Positions 42,065-51,380 of a stretch of DNA of 64,000 nucleotides are shown here, piece by piece. The DNA comes from Buchnera aphidicola (Thelaxes californica) (GTDB lineage: Bacteria > Pseudomonadota > Gammaproteobacteria > Enterobacterales > Enterobacteriaceae), in contig NZ_CP034852.1 in NCBI RefSeq assembly GCF_005080825.1, positions 201,141-265,140 on the forward strand, written 5' to 3'. Made by a program: the position numbers and the translations under genes. A model generated the notes under the pieces. The model had not been told where the DNA came from, did no database searches, and worked only from the letters and a program-made list of their open reading frames with translations. Every line of letters starts with the position of its first letter. Position 1 is the first letter of the stretch.

Positions 42065-42877
42065 TTATTGATTTATTAATGTAGCACTTTTAAAACTACA
42101 TATTAGATTTTTAATATTTTTCATCATGACATAATGATTATGTATATTTTTTTCTATTATTTCTATTATTACTGATCCACATATTACTCCATTTATTCCA
42201 GTTTGTAGTGCTTTTTTTATTTGTATTACATCTGAAATCCCAAAACCTTGTAATAAAGGTGTATTCGTTAATAATTGACATGCGTCAACAATGTTTTGTA
42301 TAGGTATAGGTGCTTTATTTTTAGTACCTGTCACTCCTGAACGAGATAATAAATATATAAAGCTAGAACTTTGGTTACATATTTTTTTAATAGTCAAATC
42401 ATCTGCATTAGGGGGGCATACAAAAATTATATCTATTCCATTTTTTTTAGCATAATAATAAAATTTTTTTGATTCTTCAATTGGAACATCAGCTATTAAT
42501 ACTGAGTCAATTTCACTTTGTGCACACTGATAAAAAAAGTAATTAATTTCTTGTCCTAATATAATATTAGCATATGTTAACACTCCAATTGGTATATCTA
42601 TATATTTTTTTCTTATTTTTTTTATAAACGAAAAACATTTATTTATATTAATATTTTGAGAAAATGATCTTAAATTAGCTTTTTGTATTGTAGGGCCATC
42701 TGCTAATGGATCAGAAAAGGGAAAACCTAATTCTAAAGCATTTGCTCCATGTATAATTAATGTATCGATAATATCTAAAGAAGTATTAAAACAAGGATCT
42801 CCAATAACTATAAAAGGTACTAAACAACCTTCTTTTTTTTTTTTCAATTGTTTAAATAATATGTTATAACGTTGCAT
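42065..42877 (-). CDS. trpA: Tryptophan synthase alpha chain
   Basis: TrpA cleaves indole-3-glycerol phosphate to indole, which is channelled to TrpB. The catalytic E49 (in [11 protein letters not shown]) and D60 (in LADGP) have the same numbering as in E. coli. The length is 270 against 268. Its start overlaps the end of trpB by 14 bases, a sign of translational coupling. It is the last gene of trpDCBA. Confidence 0.97.
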   Translation of the reverse strand: MQRYNILFKQLKKKKEGCLVPFIVIGDPCFNTSLDIIDTLIIHGANALELGFPFSDPLADGPTIQKANLRSFSQNININKCFSFIKKIRKKYIDIPIGVLTYANIILGQEINYFFYQCAQSEIDSVLIADVPIEESKKFYYYAKKNGIDIIFVCPPNADDLTIKKICNQSSSFIYLLSRSGVTGTKNKAPIPIQNIVDACQLLTNTPLLQGFGISDVIQIKKALQTGINGVICGSVIIEIIEKNIHNHYVMMKNIKNLICSFKSATLINQ

Positions 42878-44069
42878 GTACTTTTCTTTCCTGTTTTTTT
42901 AAAAAGTTATTTACAGTATTTAAATCTTTATCTCCTCTTCCGGATAAATTTACTATAATAATTTGTTTTTTTTTAGGATCTTTTTTCATTATTTTTATTG
43001 CTTGAGCTAATGCATGAGATGATTCTAAAGCAGGTATAATTCCTTCTTTTTTACATAATTCTTGAAAAGCAAATATGGCTTCATGATCATTTATAGTGAC
43101 ATATTTTGCTCTTTTTGTATCTTGTAACCATGCATGTTCTGGACCAACTGAAGGAAAATCTAATCCAGCTGAAATTGACCATGATTCTTTAATTTGACCA
43201 TCTTGAGATTGTAATATTTTTGATTTCATTCCAAAAAAAATACCTGTCTTACCATCTTTTAATGGAGCTCCATGTTTTCCAGATTGAATACCTTTTCCTC
43301 CTGGTTCTACTCCTATTAATTGAACTTGACTATTGTTTAAAAAATTATAAAAGATACCTATAGCATTTGAACCTCCTCCTACACAAGCGATGATTAAGTC
43401 AGGTAATTTTCCTGTATTTTTTATGATTTGTTTTTTAGTTTCTTCACCAATAATTTTTTGAAATTCTCTGACTATTGTTGGATAAGGATGTGGTCCGGCT
43501 GCTGTTCCTAACATATAATGTGCTGTTTTATAATTTTTAGACCAATCTCGTATAGCTTCATTACATGCATCTTTTAAAGTATGAGAACCAGAACATACAG
43601 GAATAACAGTAGCACCCATTAATTGCATTCTTAATACATTTAATTTTTGCCGAATAATGTCTTTTTCTCCCATATATATACGACATTTTAAACCTAATAA
43701 AGAACAAGCTATTGCAGTAGCTACACCATGTTGACCAGCCCCTGTTTCTGCTATAATTTCTTTTTTTTTCATTCTTAATGCTAATAAAGCTTGACCTAAT
43801 ACTTGATTAGTTTTATGAGCTCCTCCATGAAGTAAATCTTCTCTTTTTAAATATATTTTTGTGTTAGTTCCTTGAGTAATGTTTTTACATAATGTTAATG
43901 GAGTAGGTCTTCCAGCATAATTTTTTAATAAATTTAACAGTTTTTTTTTAAAAAAAATATCTTTTGTTGCTATTATAAATTCTTTTTCTAATTCATTTAA
44001 AGCAGGCACAAGAATTTGAGGAACAAACATTCCACCAAATTTTCCAAAGTATGGTTTTAATAATTTCAT
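42864..44069 (-). CDS. trpB: Tryptophan synthase beta chain
   Basis: TrpB joins indole with serine using PLP. The PLP-binding K86 is in [13 protein letters not shown], and the GGGSNAIG phosphate cup and the conserved [14 protein letters not shown] stretch are intact. The length is 401 against 397. It lies 36 bases after trpC. Confidence 0.98.
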   Translation of the reverse strand: MKLLKPYFGKFGGMFVPQILVPALNELEKEFIIATKDIFFKKKLLNLLKNYAGRPTPLTLCKNITQGTNTKIYLKREDLLHGGAHKTNQVLGQALLALRMKKKEIIAETGAGQHGVATAIACSLLGLKCRIYMGEKDIIRQKLNVLRMQLMGATVIPVCSGSHTLKDACNEAIRDWSKNYKTAHYMLGTAAGPHPYPTIVREFQKIIGEETKKQIIKNTGKLPDLIIACVGGGSNAIGIFYNFLNNSQVQLIGVEPGGKGIQSGKHGAPLKDGKTGIFFGMKSKILQSQDGQIKESWSISAGLDFPSVGPEHAWLQDTKRAKYVTINDHEAIFAFQELCKKEGIIPALESSHALAQAIKIMKKDPKKKQIIIVNLSGRGDKDLNTVNNFLKKQERKVHATL

Positions 44070-44105
44070 AATTTTATTTTTTTAATTATAATAATAATGG
44101 TTATG

Positions 44106-45479
44106 TTAAATGTTTTTGTAATTAATATTTAATATTTCAAAAATTTTTTTTATTTTTTTTTCAGATTTAATTCCTGGTTTTTTTTCTACTCCAGAATTTA
44201 TATCTAATCCAGAAAATCCTAAAGTAGATGCTTGTTGACAATTATTTATGTTAATTCCTCCGCTTATTAGAATATTGTTATATTCTTTTTTTTTTAATAA
44301 TAACCAGTTAAACTGTTTTCCACTACCACCTTGATCATTATCGTATAATGTGTATTGTATATTTTCTATTTTTTTTGTAGGAATTACGTTTTTAATACTG
44401 AAAGCTTTCCATATAAAAATTGAAGAAGATAATTTTTTTCTTAATTGGTTAATATATTCTTGATTTTCATTACCGTGAAGTTGTACACCATACAGATTAA
44501 GTTTTTCAGTAATATATATAATTTTTTTTATACATTCATTTTGAAAAACACCAATATATTTTAAATTAATTGATTTAATTATATTAAAAGATTGTGAAAT
44601 ATTAATTTTTCTTTTTGAAGACTTAATAAATATCAATCCACCAAATATTGCACCTACTTGCTTCGTTATCTTAGCGTCAATAACACGTGTTAAACCACAA
44701 ATTTTATTTTTACCAAATATTATACTATGTATACCTTTTTCCACATTTTTTTTATTCATAATAGATGATCCAATTAAAAAACCATGTACTATATTTTTAA
44801 TATTTTTTATAGTACGATAATTTTTAATTCCTGATTCACTAATTGTAATAATTTCTTTCGGGATTAGGGGGGCTAGTTTAAAAGTATTATTAATATTAAT
44901 ACTTAAATCATGTAAATTACGATTATTTATTCCAATAATTTCGGATTTTAATAAAATAGCTCTTTTTAATTCATATTTATTATGGATTTCAGTAATTACA
45001 TGCATATTTAATTTTTTTGCAAGATTATATAAATGTATAAATTGTTCATTATTTAAAACTGATAACATTAATAATATTGCATCTGCTTGAAAAAATCTTG
45101 ATAAATATATTTGGTAAGGATCAATAATAAAATCTTTACAGAGTATTGGTTTTTTTACTATTGATTTAACTATTGGAATATATTCAAATTTTCCTTGAAA
45201 AAATTCTTCGTCAGTTAAAACTGAAACAGCTGATGCATATTTTTTATAAATGTTAGAAATATAATGAATATTAAATTTTTTTTGTAATATTCCTTCTGAA
45301 GGAGATTTTTTTTTTATTTCTAATATTAATGCCGGTTTTTTCTTTGTTAAAGTTTGTTTAAAATTTTCAGTACTAATTTGAATTTTATTTTGAAATGTAT
45401 TTAATGGTTGAATTTTTTTTCGATTTTTAATCCAATCGATTTTCGAGTGAATAATTTTTTCTAAAATTGTTGTATTCAT
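44106..45479 (-). CDS. trpC: Indole-3-glycerol-phosphate synthase / phosphoribosylanthranilate isomerase fusion
   Basis: A two-domain protein as in enterics, often called trpCF. The IGPS domain (1-255) has EIKKKSPSEG; the PRAI domain (about 258-457) begins with KICGLTR, whose catalytic Cys is C261. The length is 457 against 453. Its start codon overlaps the trpD stop by 4 bases. Confidence 0.97.
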   Translation of the reverse strand: MNTTILEKIIHSKIDWIKNRKKIQPLNTFQNKIQISTENFKQTLTKKKPALILEIKKKSPSEGILQKKFNIHYISNIYKKYASAVSVLTDEEFFQGKFEYIPIVKSIVKKPILCKDFIIDPYQIYLSRFFQADAILLMLSVLNNEQFIHLYNLAKKLNMHVITEIHNKYELKRAILLKSEIIGINNRNLHDLSININNTFKLAPLIPKEIITISESGIKNYRTIKNIKNIVHGFLIGSSIMNKKNVEKGIHSIIFGKNKICGLTRVIDAKITKQVGAIFGGLIFIKSSKRKINISQSFNIIKSINLKYIGVFQNECIKKIIYITEKLNLYGVQLHGNENQEYINQLRKKLSSSIFIWKAFSIKNVIPTKKIENIQYTLYDNDQGGSGKQFNWLLLKKKEYNNILISGGININNCQQASTLGFSGLDINSGVEKKPGIKSEKKIKKIFEILNINYKNI

Positions 45480-46480
45480 ACTATACCAATTTTTTTTATT
45501 TGTAATATTTTTTTGTATACGATTCCACTTTGAATTATTTCTAAAGCATGTTGCGCATTTTCTTTTAAATTGTTATATCCAAATATTTTTAAAACCATTG
45601 CTACATTAGCAGAAATTATTTGTGCATGTTGAATATTACCATCTCCCTGCAATAATTTTTTTATCAAGGTATAATTTTCTGATGGAGTACCTCCCGATGA
45701 TTTTTTTATATCTAATGGTTGAAATCCAAAATCTTTAGGTTGTAATATATATGAAATAATTTTACCATCATATAATTCTGATACGTGTGTTTCTCCTGAT
45801 AAACTTACTTCATCAGTATTATTACTAGATAATACTATAGCTTTTTTATAATTTAGTTTTTTTAAAATTTTGATTATTATAGAAATCCATTTAATATTAT
45901 ATACTCCAATTAAAGTAAATGGTGGACGAGATGGGTTAGTTAGAGGACCTAAAATGTTGAAAATAGTTCTAGTACTTAAAGTATGGCGAATATGATGTAT
46001 ATTTTTATAACCTTTATTATAAAATGGTGCAAATAAAAAACAAAGATTAAATTTATCTAACGATAAACGTGATATTTTTGGTTCTTGTGTTAAATTAATT
46101 TGAAACTTTTTTAAAAGATTTGAAGAACCTGATGTACTAGTAATTCCAATATTACAATGTTTTGCAATTTTTAATCCTAAACTTGCTGCAACAAATGCAC
46201 TTACAGTAGAAATATTAATATCATTATTATTATCTCCTCCAGTTCCTACAATATCAGAAAAATTATATTGTGGTGTAGGAAATTTTTTTGCTTTTTCTAA
46301 AAATAAATGAGTCATTCCAATAATTTCATTAATAGTTTCTCCTCTCATTTTCATAGCGATAATAGATCCAGCGAGCTCAATTTCTTTTATATTTTTAAAT
46401 AATATATAATTAAATAATTCGTATATTTCACTTTGGTTTAAACCATGTAAAGAATATATTTTTTTTAAAATTTTTTTCAT
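45476..46480 (-). CDS. trpD: Anthranilate phosphoribosyltransferase
   Basis: TrpD transfers phosphoribose to anthranilate. The PRPP motif GTGGD is at 79-83 and DEVS is present. The anthranilate-site motif, usually KHGNR, reads KHCNI at 107-111. The length of 334 fits a stand-alone TrpD without the TrpG glutaminase domain found fused in E. coli. It is first in the trpDCBA operon. trpE and trpG are not here; in most Buchnera strains they are on a plasmid. Confidence 0.96.
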   Translation of the reverse strand: MKKILKKIYSLHGLNQSEIYELFNYILFKNIKEIELAGSIIAMKMRGETINEIIGMTHLFLEKAKKFPTPQYNFSDIVGTGGDNNNDINISTVSAFVAASLGLKIAKHCNIGITSTSGSSNLLKKFQINLTQEPKISRLSLDKFNLCFLFAPFYNKGYKNIHHIRHTLSTRTIFNILGPLTNPSRPPFTLIGVYNIKWISIIIKILKKLNYKKAIVLSSNNTDEVSLSGETHVSELYDGKIISYILQPKDFGFQPLDIKKSSGGTPSENYTLIKKLLQGDGNIQHAQIISANVAMVLKIFGYNNLKENAQHALEIIQSGIVYKKILQIKKIGIV

Positions 46481-47128
46481 ATTTTTTTTAAATTATTGTG
46501 TTTGTAAAAATTTTTAATGTTTAAACAGTATGATGATTAATTTTAATTTTATTTTATTAAATAATAAATACTTGTTAATTTTTTTTATTCATTATTTAAC
46601 TGAATACATTAAAATTTATATTAATTTATAAATTTTACTTGAATATTTTACCTCAAAAAATTTTTTTTATAAAAAAAATATTTTTAAATATATAATTGTA
46701 ATTATTAATTATTTTAATATATAAAAATATATATTTTCTTATAAAATTATTTTTATAATTTTTATTTCATAAATTATAATTTTATCAAAAGTTCAAGTAT
46801 TTTTTAAGAAATTTATATAAAAATATATATATTTAACAATATTTATTTTTTTTAATTTTTAAAATATTATAAAATAAAATATAGAATAACTATATTGAAA
46901 ATAATTCATTTTTAATTAAAATTAATTAAAAAATATTAATAGTTCTTTATTTAATTTTTAAAATAAATAAAAAAATATTTTTATTTATTTTAAAATAAAG
47001 ATTTATATATATTAATATAATTAAATATTAATATATAAAATTTAAATAATCTAATAATATTATATGATTATATAAATATTAAAAATAATATATAAATTTT
47101 AAAAATTAATTCTTATTAGGTAAATAAA
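46481..47128. other. Divergent trpD/rluB spacer
   Basis: These 648 nearly pure A+T bases must contain promoters for the trp operon and rluB. I see no leader peptide with tandem Trp codons and no attenuator-like hairpin set, so E. coli style attenuation is not supported. Confidence 0.55.
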
Positions 47129-47866
47129 ATGTGTTTGGAAAGAGTGCAAAAAGTTTTATCTAGAAGAGGTTATGGTTCTCGTAGGATGATAGAACAATTA
47201 ATTATTGCAAAAAAAATTATTTTAAATAAAAAAATTGTAGTATTAGGAGATAAAATAAATATATATAAAAAAAATCAATTCATTATTGATTCTATTAAAG
47301 TTACTATTCAAAATGAAAAAATACAAAAAAAAATGTTGCTTTATCATAAACCTATAGGGGAAATATCTACTCATTATGATCCATTTCATAAAAATACTGT
47401 GTTTAAAAATTTACCTGTAATTAAAAAGAATCGATGGTTATATATAGGAAGATTAGATATTAATACCAGTGGATTATTGTTATTTACAAATTGTGGCATA
47501 ATTGCTAATTATGCTATGCATCCTAAAAATTTAATTAAAAGAGTATATTTAGTACGTTTTTTTGGAACTTTGAATAATAATAAAATTAGTTTATTAAAAA
47601 ATGGTATACAATTAGAAAAAGATTTTATTGCATTTAAAGAAATAAAATTACATAATCATAACAAAACTAATAAATGGTTAAAAATTACTTTATATGAAGG
47701 TAAAAATAGAGAAATAAGAAAGTTATTAAATTATCTAAATATACAAGTATCACGAATAATTAGAATAAAATATGGAGATGTTAAACTACCATTTTTTTTG
47801 AAACCAAAAAAATGGGTATATTTAAATTATAAAAAAATTAATTTTTTAAAAAAAATAGTTAATTGA
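47129..47866 (+). CDS. rluB: 23S rRNA pseudouridine synthase RluB
   Basis: RluB makes pseudouridine 2605 in 23S rRNA. An N-terminal S4 RNA-binding domain (LERVQKVLSRRGYGSRR) precedes the catalytic domain with Asp in GRLDINTSGLLL. The length is 245 against 291; the basic C-terminal tail is missing. TTAGG is the ribosome binding site. It is followed by sohB; in E. coli sohB is also nearby. Confidence 0.93.
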   Translation: MCLERVQKVLSRRGYGSRRMIEQLIIAKKIILNKKIVVLGDKINIYKKNQFIIDSIKVTIQNEKIQKKMLLYHKPIGEISTHYDPFHKNTVFKNLPVIKKNRWLYIGRLDINTSGLLLFTNCGIIANYAMHPKNLIKRVYLVRFFGTLNNNKISLLKNGIQLEKDFIAFKEIKLHNHNKTNKWLKITLYEGKNREIRKLLNYLNIQVSRIIRIKYGDVKLPFFLKPKKWVYLNYKKINFLKKIVN

Positions 47867-47952
47867 TAATAAAAATTTATATATTACAACAATGTTTTTG
47901 ATATTTAGTCATTTTAAATAATGATTAAAAATTTTTACTAGAAGGAATACTT

Positions 47953-48993
47953 ATGCACTTAATTTATAATTATGTTTTTTTTTTAATTAAAATATTAACA
48001 GTTTTTTTTATTTTAATATGTTTATTTAAATGTCAAAAAAAAGAAAAAATCAATTCTGGTAAAATGATTATTACTTCATTAAGTGATGATTTTAATAATA
48101 TTAAAAAAGAAATAAAAAGTTTACAAAAAAAGAACAAAAAAAAAATGTTTTTAACTTCAGAAAATTTTATTGCTTTTGTTAAAAGAAAAATAAAACAAAT
48201 AATACATTATTTTTATAATTCCAAATTACATATAGAATTTCAAAAACCAGTATTATATGTATTAGATTTTAAAGGCGGTATTCATGCAGAAGAAGTGACA
48301 TCTTTAAGAAACGAAATTTCTGCAATTATATCTGTAGCACAACATCATGATGAAGTTTTACTAAGATTAGAAAGTCCAGGTGGAACAGTAAATGGTTATG
48401 GTTTAGCAGCAGCTCAATTACAAAGGTTACGAAACGCTCATATAAAACTTATTATTTCTGTAGATAAAATTGCTACTAGTGGTGGTTATATGATGGCTTG
48501 TGTTGCAAATCATATAACAGCTTCTTCTTTTTCTATAATTGGTTCTATTGGTGTATGTGCTCAACTTCCAAATTTTTATAAATTTTTAAAGAAGAATAAT
48601 ATTGATGTAGAATCTCATTTTTCAGGAGAATACAAACGTACTTTAACTATGTTTGGTGAAAATACACCTAAAGGAAGAGAAAAATTTTGTCAAATATTAC
48701 AAGACACTCATGACTTATTTAAACAATTTATATTAAATATGAGACCTCAATTAAAAATTGAAGATATATCTAGTGGAGAACATTGGTTTGGTACTCAAGC
48801 ATTGAAAAAAAAATTTATAGATAGTATTAATACAAGTGACGATATTATTCAAATAAAAATGAAAAATTTTCATGTATTACAAATACAATACGTAATTCAA
48901 AAAAAAATGTTTTTTGAACGTATTAGTAATATTATATTATGTATATTTCATGACTTCTATCAATTTTTTTTAAAATTTTTTTTAAAAGTATAA
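47953..48993 (+). CDS. sohB: Inner membrane peptidase SohB
   Basis: SohB is a single-domain S49 serine protease anchored by an N-terminal helix (8-26). The Ser-Lys dyad can be placed at S176 (DKIATSGGYM) and K228 (SGEYKRT). The length is 346 against 349. A good GAAGGAA precedes the ATG. topA, next to sohB in E. coli, is absent; the 263-base spacer to suhB holds a terminator. Confidence 0.95.
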   Translation: MHLIYNYVFFLIKILTVFFILICLFKCQKKEKINSGKMIITSLSDDFNNIKKEIKSLQKKNKKKMFLTSENFIAFVKRKIKQIIHYFYNSKLHIEFQKPVLYVLDFKGGIHAEEVTSLRNEISAIISVAQHHDEVLLRLESPGGTVNGYGLAAAQLQRLRNAHIKLIISVDKIATSGGYMMACVANHITASSFSIIGSIGVCAQLPNFYKFLKKNNIDVESHFSGEYKRTLTMFGENTPKGREKFCQILQDTHDLFKQFILNMRPQLKIEDISSGEHWFGTQALKKKFIDSINTSDDIIQIKMKNFHVLQIQYVIQKKMFFERISNIILCIFHDFYQFFLKFFLKV

Positions 48994-49204
48994 ATTTGAT
49001 GTGATATATATCAAAATATTTTTTAAAAATTTTTTTAAAATTTATTTAATTGTTATAAAATATATACAAAATATAAAACAATTATTATTAAAAATTTAAA
49101 TTAATAAAAATAAAAATATTTGTATTTTTTTATATATTAACAATTGTCAAAGATATATTTTTGTTATGTAATTTTATTACATAAAATTTTTTTAATAATT
49201 TATT

Positions 49205-49249
49205 AAAAATATTTGAAAAATTTTTTGAAAATTTTTTTCAAATATTTTT
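49205..49249. terminator. Bidirectional terminator between sohB and suhB
   Basis: A 16-bp perfect stem (49205-49220 with 49234-49249) has a 13-base loop, an A-run before it and a T-run after it. It lies 8 bases from the suhB stop and serves that gene on the minus strand; sohB converges from 210 bases away. Confidence 0.65.
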
Positions 49250-49256
49250 TTTCATT

Positions 49257-50054
49257 TCATATTGTTTTTATTTTTTTTAAAAGATCTTGCATAAGTTTGG
49301 AACTTCCTATAAAAATATGTAAATTATTATTTAAGTTAATATTTTCATTTTTATTATGAGAAATATGATTAAGTAATCCCCCTGATTCTATAATATTTAG
49401 TTTTCCTGTCATTAATTTAAAAAAAGGAATATGACAATAAATTAACCCATCAATTCTTCCAACAGAAATATAAGCTAAATTTAATGTTAATGATCCTGTA
49501 CATCTGAAAGTAATACCATCTATATATAATAAATTTATTAATTTATGATATAATTTATTTTTATTAAGATTAAAAATATCATGATTATTAATTGTAAAAA
49601 TTGTATTATTGATAGATTTAGGTTGTATACATCTTGTTCTAAAACCATTTAATTTAGATCCCTGTCCTCTTACTGCAGTAAATAATTCATTGTGTAGAGG
49701 ATCATATATCACTGATATTTCTATTTTTTTATTAACTAAAATATTAATAGAAGTACAAAAAAGTGGTATTTTTTTAACAAAATTTTTTTGACCACTTATT
49801 GGATTAATAATCCAATAAACTTTATTATTTTCAATTTTTTTTTTTTTATCAAGTACTAATATTGTTTTATGATTGGGGTAAAACTTTTTAATCATTTTAA
49901 TCATAATTTTTTCTGATTGAATTACAATATGAGTAACAGAATCACTGTTGTTATTTTGATAATTTTGTGTAAAAGATTGAGAATCATATGCTTGAAGAAT
50001 AGATACACCTACTGTTCGTACTATACGAATTGCTATATTTAACATAGGATGCAT
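49257..50054 (-). CDS. suhB: SuhB, inositol monophosphatase family, catalytic site lost
   Basis: The start at 50054 gives MHPMLNIAIR as in E. coli, behind GAGGAA; an ATG five codons earlier overlaps that site. The 265 residues align with the 267 of E. coli. The fold is conserved (YDPLHNELFTAVRGQGSKLNG), but the metal ligands are all replaced: E67 and E68 are V and L, D84 is N and D87 is S in the WIINPISGQ segment, and the D212 site (PWDF) reads FFKL. D44 is V. So phosphatase activity is very unlikely. In E. coli SuhB also works in rRNA antitermination, and that role does not need catalysis. Confidence 0.93.
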   Translation of the reverse strand: MHPMLNIAIRIVRTVGVSILQAYDSQSFTQNYQNNNSDSVTHIVIQSEKIMIKMIKKFYPNHKTILVLDKKKKIENNKVYWIINPISGQKNFVKKIPLFCTSINILVNKKIEISVIYDPLHNELFTAVRGQGSKLNGFRTRCIQPKSINNTIFTINNHDIFNLNKNKLYHKLINLLYIDGITFRCTGSLTLNLAYISVGRIDGLIYCHIPFFKLMTGKLNIIESGGLLNHISHNKNENINLNNNLHIFIGSSKLMQDLLKKIKTI

Positions 50055-50153
50055 AATGTCTTTCCTCATGACTATTTAATTAATTCAATAAAAAATATTA
50101 TTCTTTAGAACTATAATTAGTGTTTAATATTTAAAAAAATATTTCAACATATA

Positions 50154-51239
50154 ATGGAAATAAAAGTCATGGATATTATACAAAATAAAATTAATTTATT
50201 TGAATATGATATACATCATATGAGACAATTTTTTCTTTCTATTCAAGAAAAAAAATTTCGTGCAGATCAAATTATGAAATGGATTTATCATCAAAATTGT
50301 ACTAGTTTTGAAAAAATGCATAATTTACCAATCGAATTAAGATTGAAGCTTGTTAAGCTTGCGTGTATTATACCACTGAAATTTATAAAAGAACAGCATT
50401 CTTTAGATGGATCTATAAAATGGGGTGTATTAGTAGGTAAACAATTAGTAGAAGCAGTTTATATGCCTGAAAAAAATAGAAATACTCTATGTATTTCTAC
50501 ACAAGTAGGATGTGTTTTAAAATGCACATTTTGTTTAACTGGAAAACAAGGTTTTAAAAGAAATTTAACAGTATCTGAGATTATTGGACAAATATGGTTA
50601 GCAAAATATATTATTAATAAAACAAAAAAAAAAAAAAAAAATATGTTGATTACAAATATTGTATTAATGGGAATGGGGGAACCATTATTAAATTTTAATA
50701 ATGTTGTTACAGCTATAAAAATTATGCAACATCCATTATGTTTAGGTTTTTCAAAAAGAAAAATTACATTATCTACTGTAGGTATTGTTCCTGCAATAAA
50801 AAAATTGATGAATACAGTTGATGTAAATCTTGCAATTTCTTTACATGCACCGAATGATGATTTAAGAAGTAAAATTATGCCTATAAATAATATATATAAT
50901 ATTAAAGATATATTATCTGCTGCAAAAAAATATATTCAAAAATCTAAAGCAAATCGAAGTGGCATTACAATTGAATATATAATGTTAAATAATATTAATG
51001 ATTCATTAATACATGCATATCAATTAGTAAAAATTTTATCTAATATAAAAAGTAAAATTAATTTAATTCCTTATAATTATATAACTGGATCTTCTTTGAA
51101 TTGTAGTTCTCAATCTCAAATTAATCTTTTTTATAACTTTTTATTAAAAAAAAAGTGTTTGGTTACTATAAGAAAAAATAGAGGAATAGATATTCAGGCT
51201 GCATGTGGACAATTAAAAGGAAATATTCAAACAAAATAA
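50154..51239 (+). CDS. rlmN: Dual-specificity RNA methyltransferase RlmN
   Basis: RlmN methylates A2503 of 23S rRNA and A37 of some tRNAs. The radical-SAM motif CVLKCTFC and the C-terminal catalytic Cys in IQAACGQL are present. The start may be this ATG or the one at 50169, which is preceded by GGAAA. The length is 361 against 384. A run of 18 A at 50624-50641 lies within the coding region but keeps the frame. rodZ and ispG, which lie between rlmN and hisS in E. coli, are absent. Confidence 0.96.
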   Translation: MEIKVMDIIQNKINLFEYDIHHMRQFFLSIQEKKFRADQIMKWIYHQNCTSFEKMHNLPIELRLKLVKLACIIPLKFIKEQHSLDGSIKWGVLVGKQLVEAVYMPEKNRNTLCISTQVGCVLKCTFCLTGKQGFKRNLTVSEIIGQIWLAKYIINKTKKKKKNMLITNIVLMGMGEPLLNFNNVVTAIKIMQHPLCLGFSKRKITLSTVGIVPAIKKLMNTVDVNLAISLHAPNDDLRSKIMPINNIYNIKDILSAAKKYIQKSKANRSGITIEYIMLNNINDSLIHAYQLVKILSNIKSKINLIPYNYITGSSLNCSSQSQINLFYNFLLKKKCLVTIRKNRGIDIQAACGQLKGNIQTK

Positions 51240-51267
51240 AAAAAGATTTTTTTAATCTATTTTTATA
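51240..51267 (+). terminator. Terminator of rlmN
   Basis: AAAAAAGATT and AATCTATTTTT form a short A/T stem-loop ending in a T-run, directly after the rlmN stop. The stem is short and A+T-only apart from two G-C pairs. Confidence 0.4.
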
Positions 51268-51380
51268 GATATATTTATTTTTAATGATAAACAATAATGG
51301 TGTTATTTGAATTTAATCATTTTAAGTATATTTAAACTTTTTATTAATATTATTAATTGTAATTAAGATAAGGAATGATA

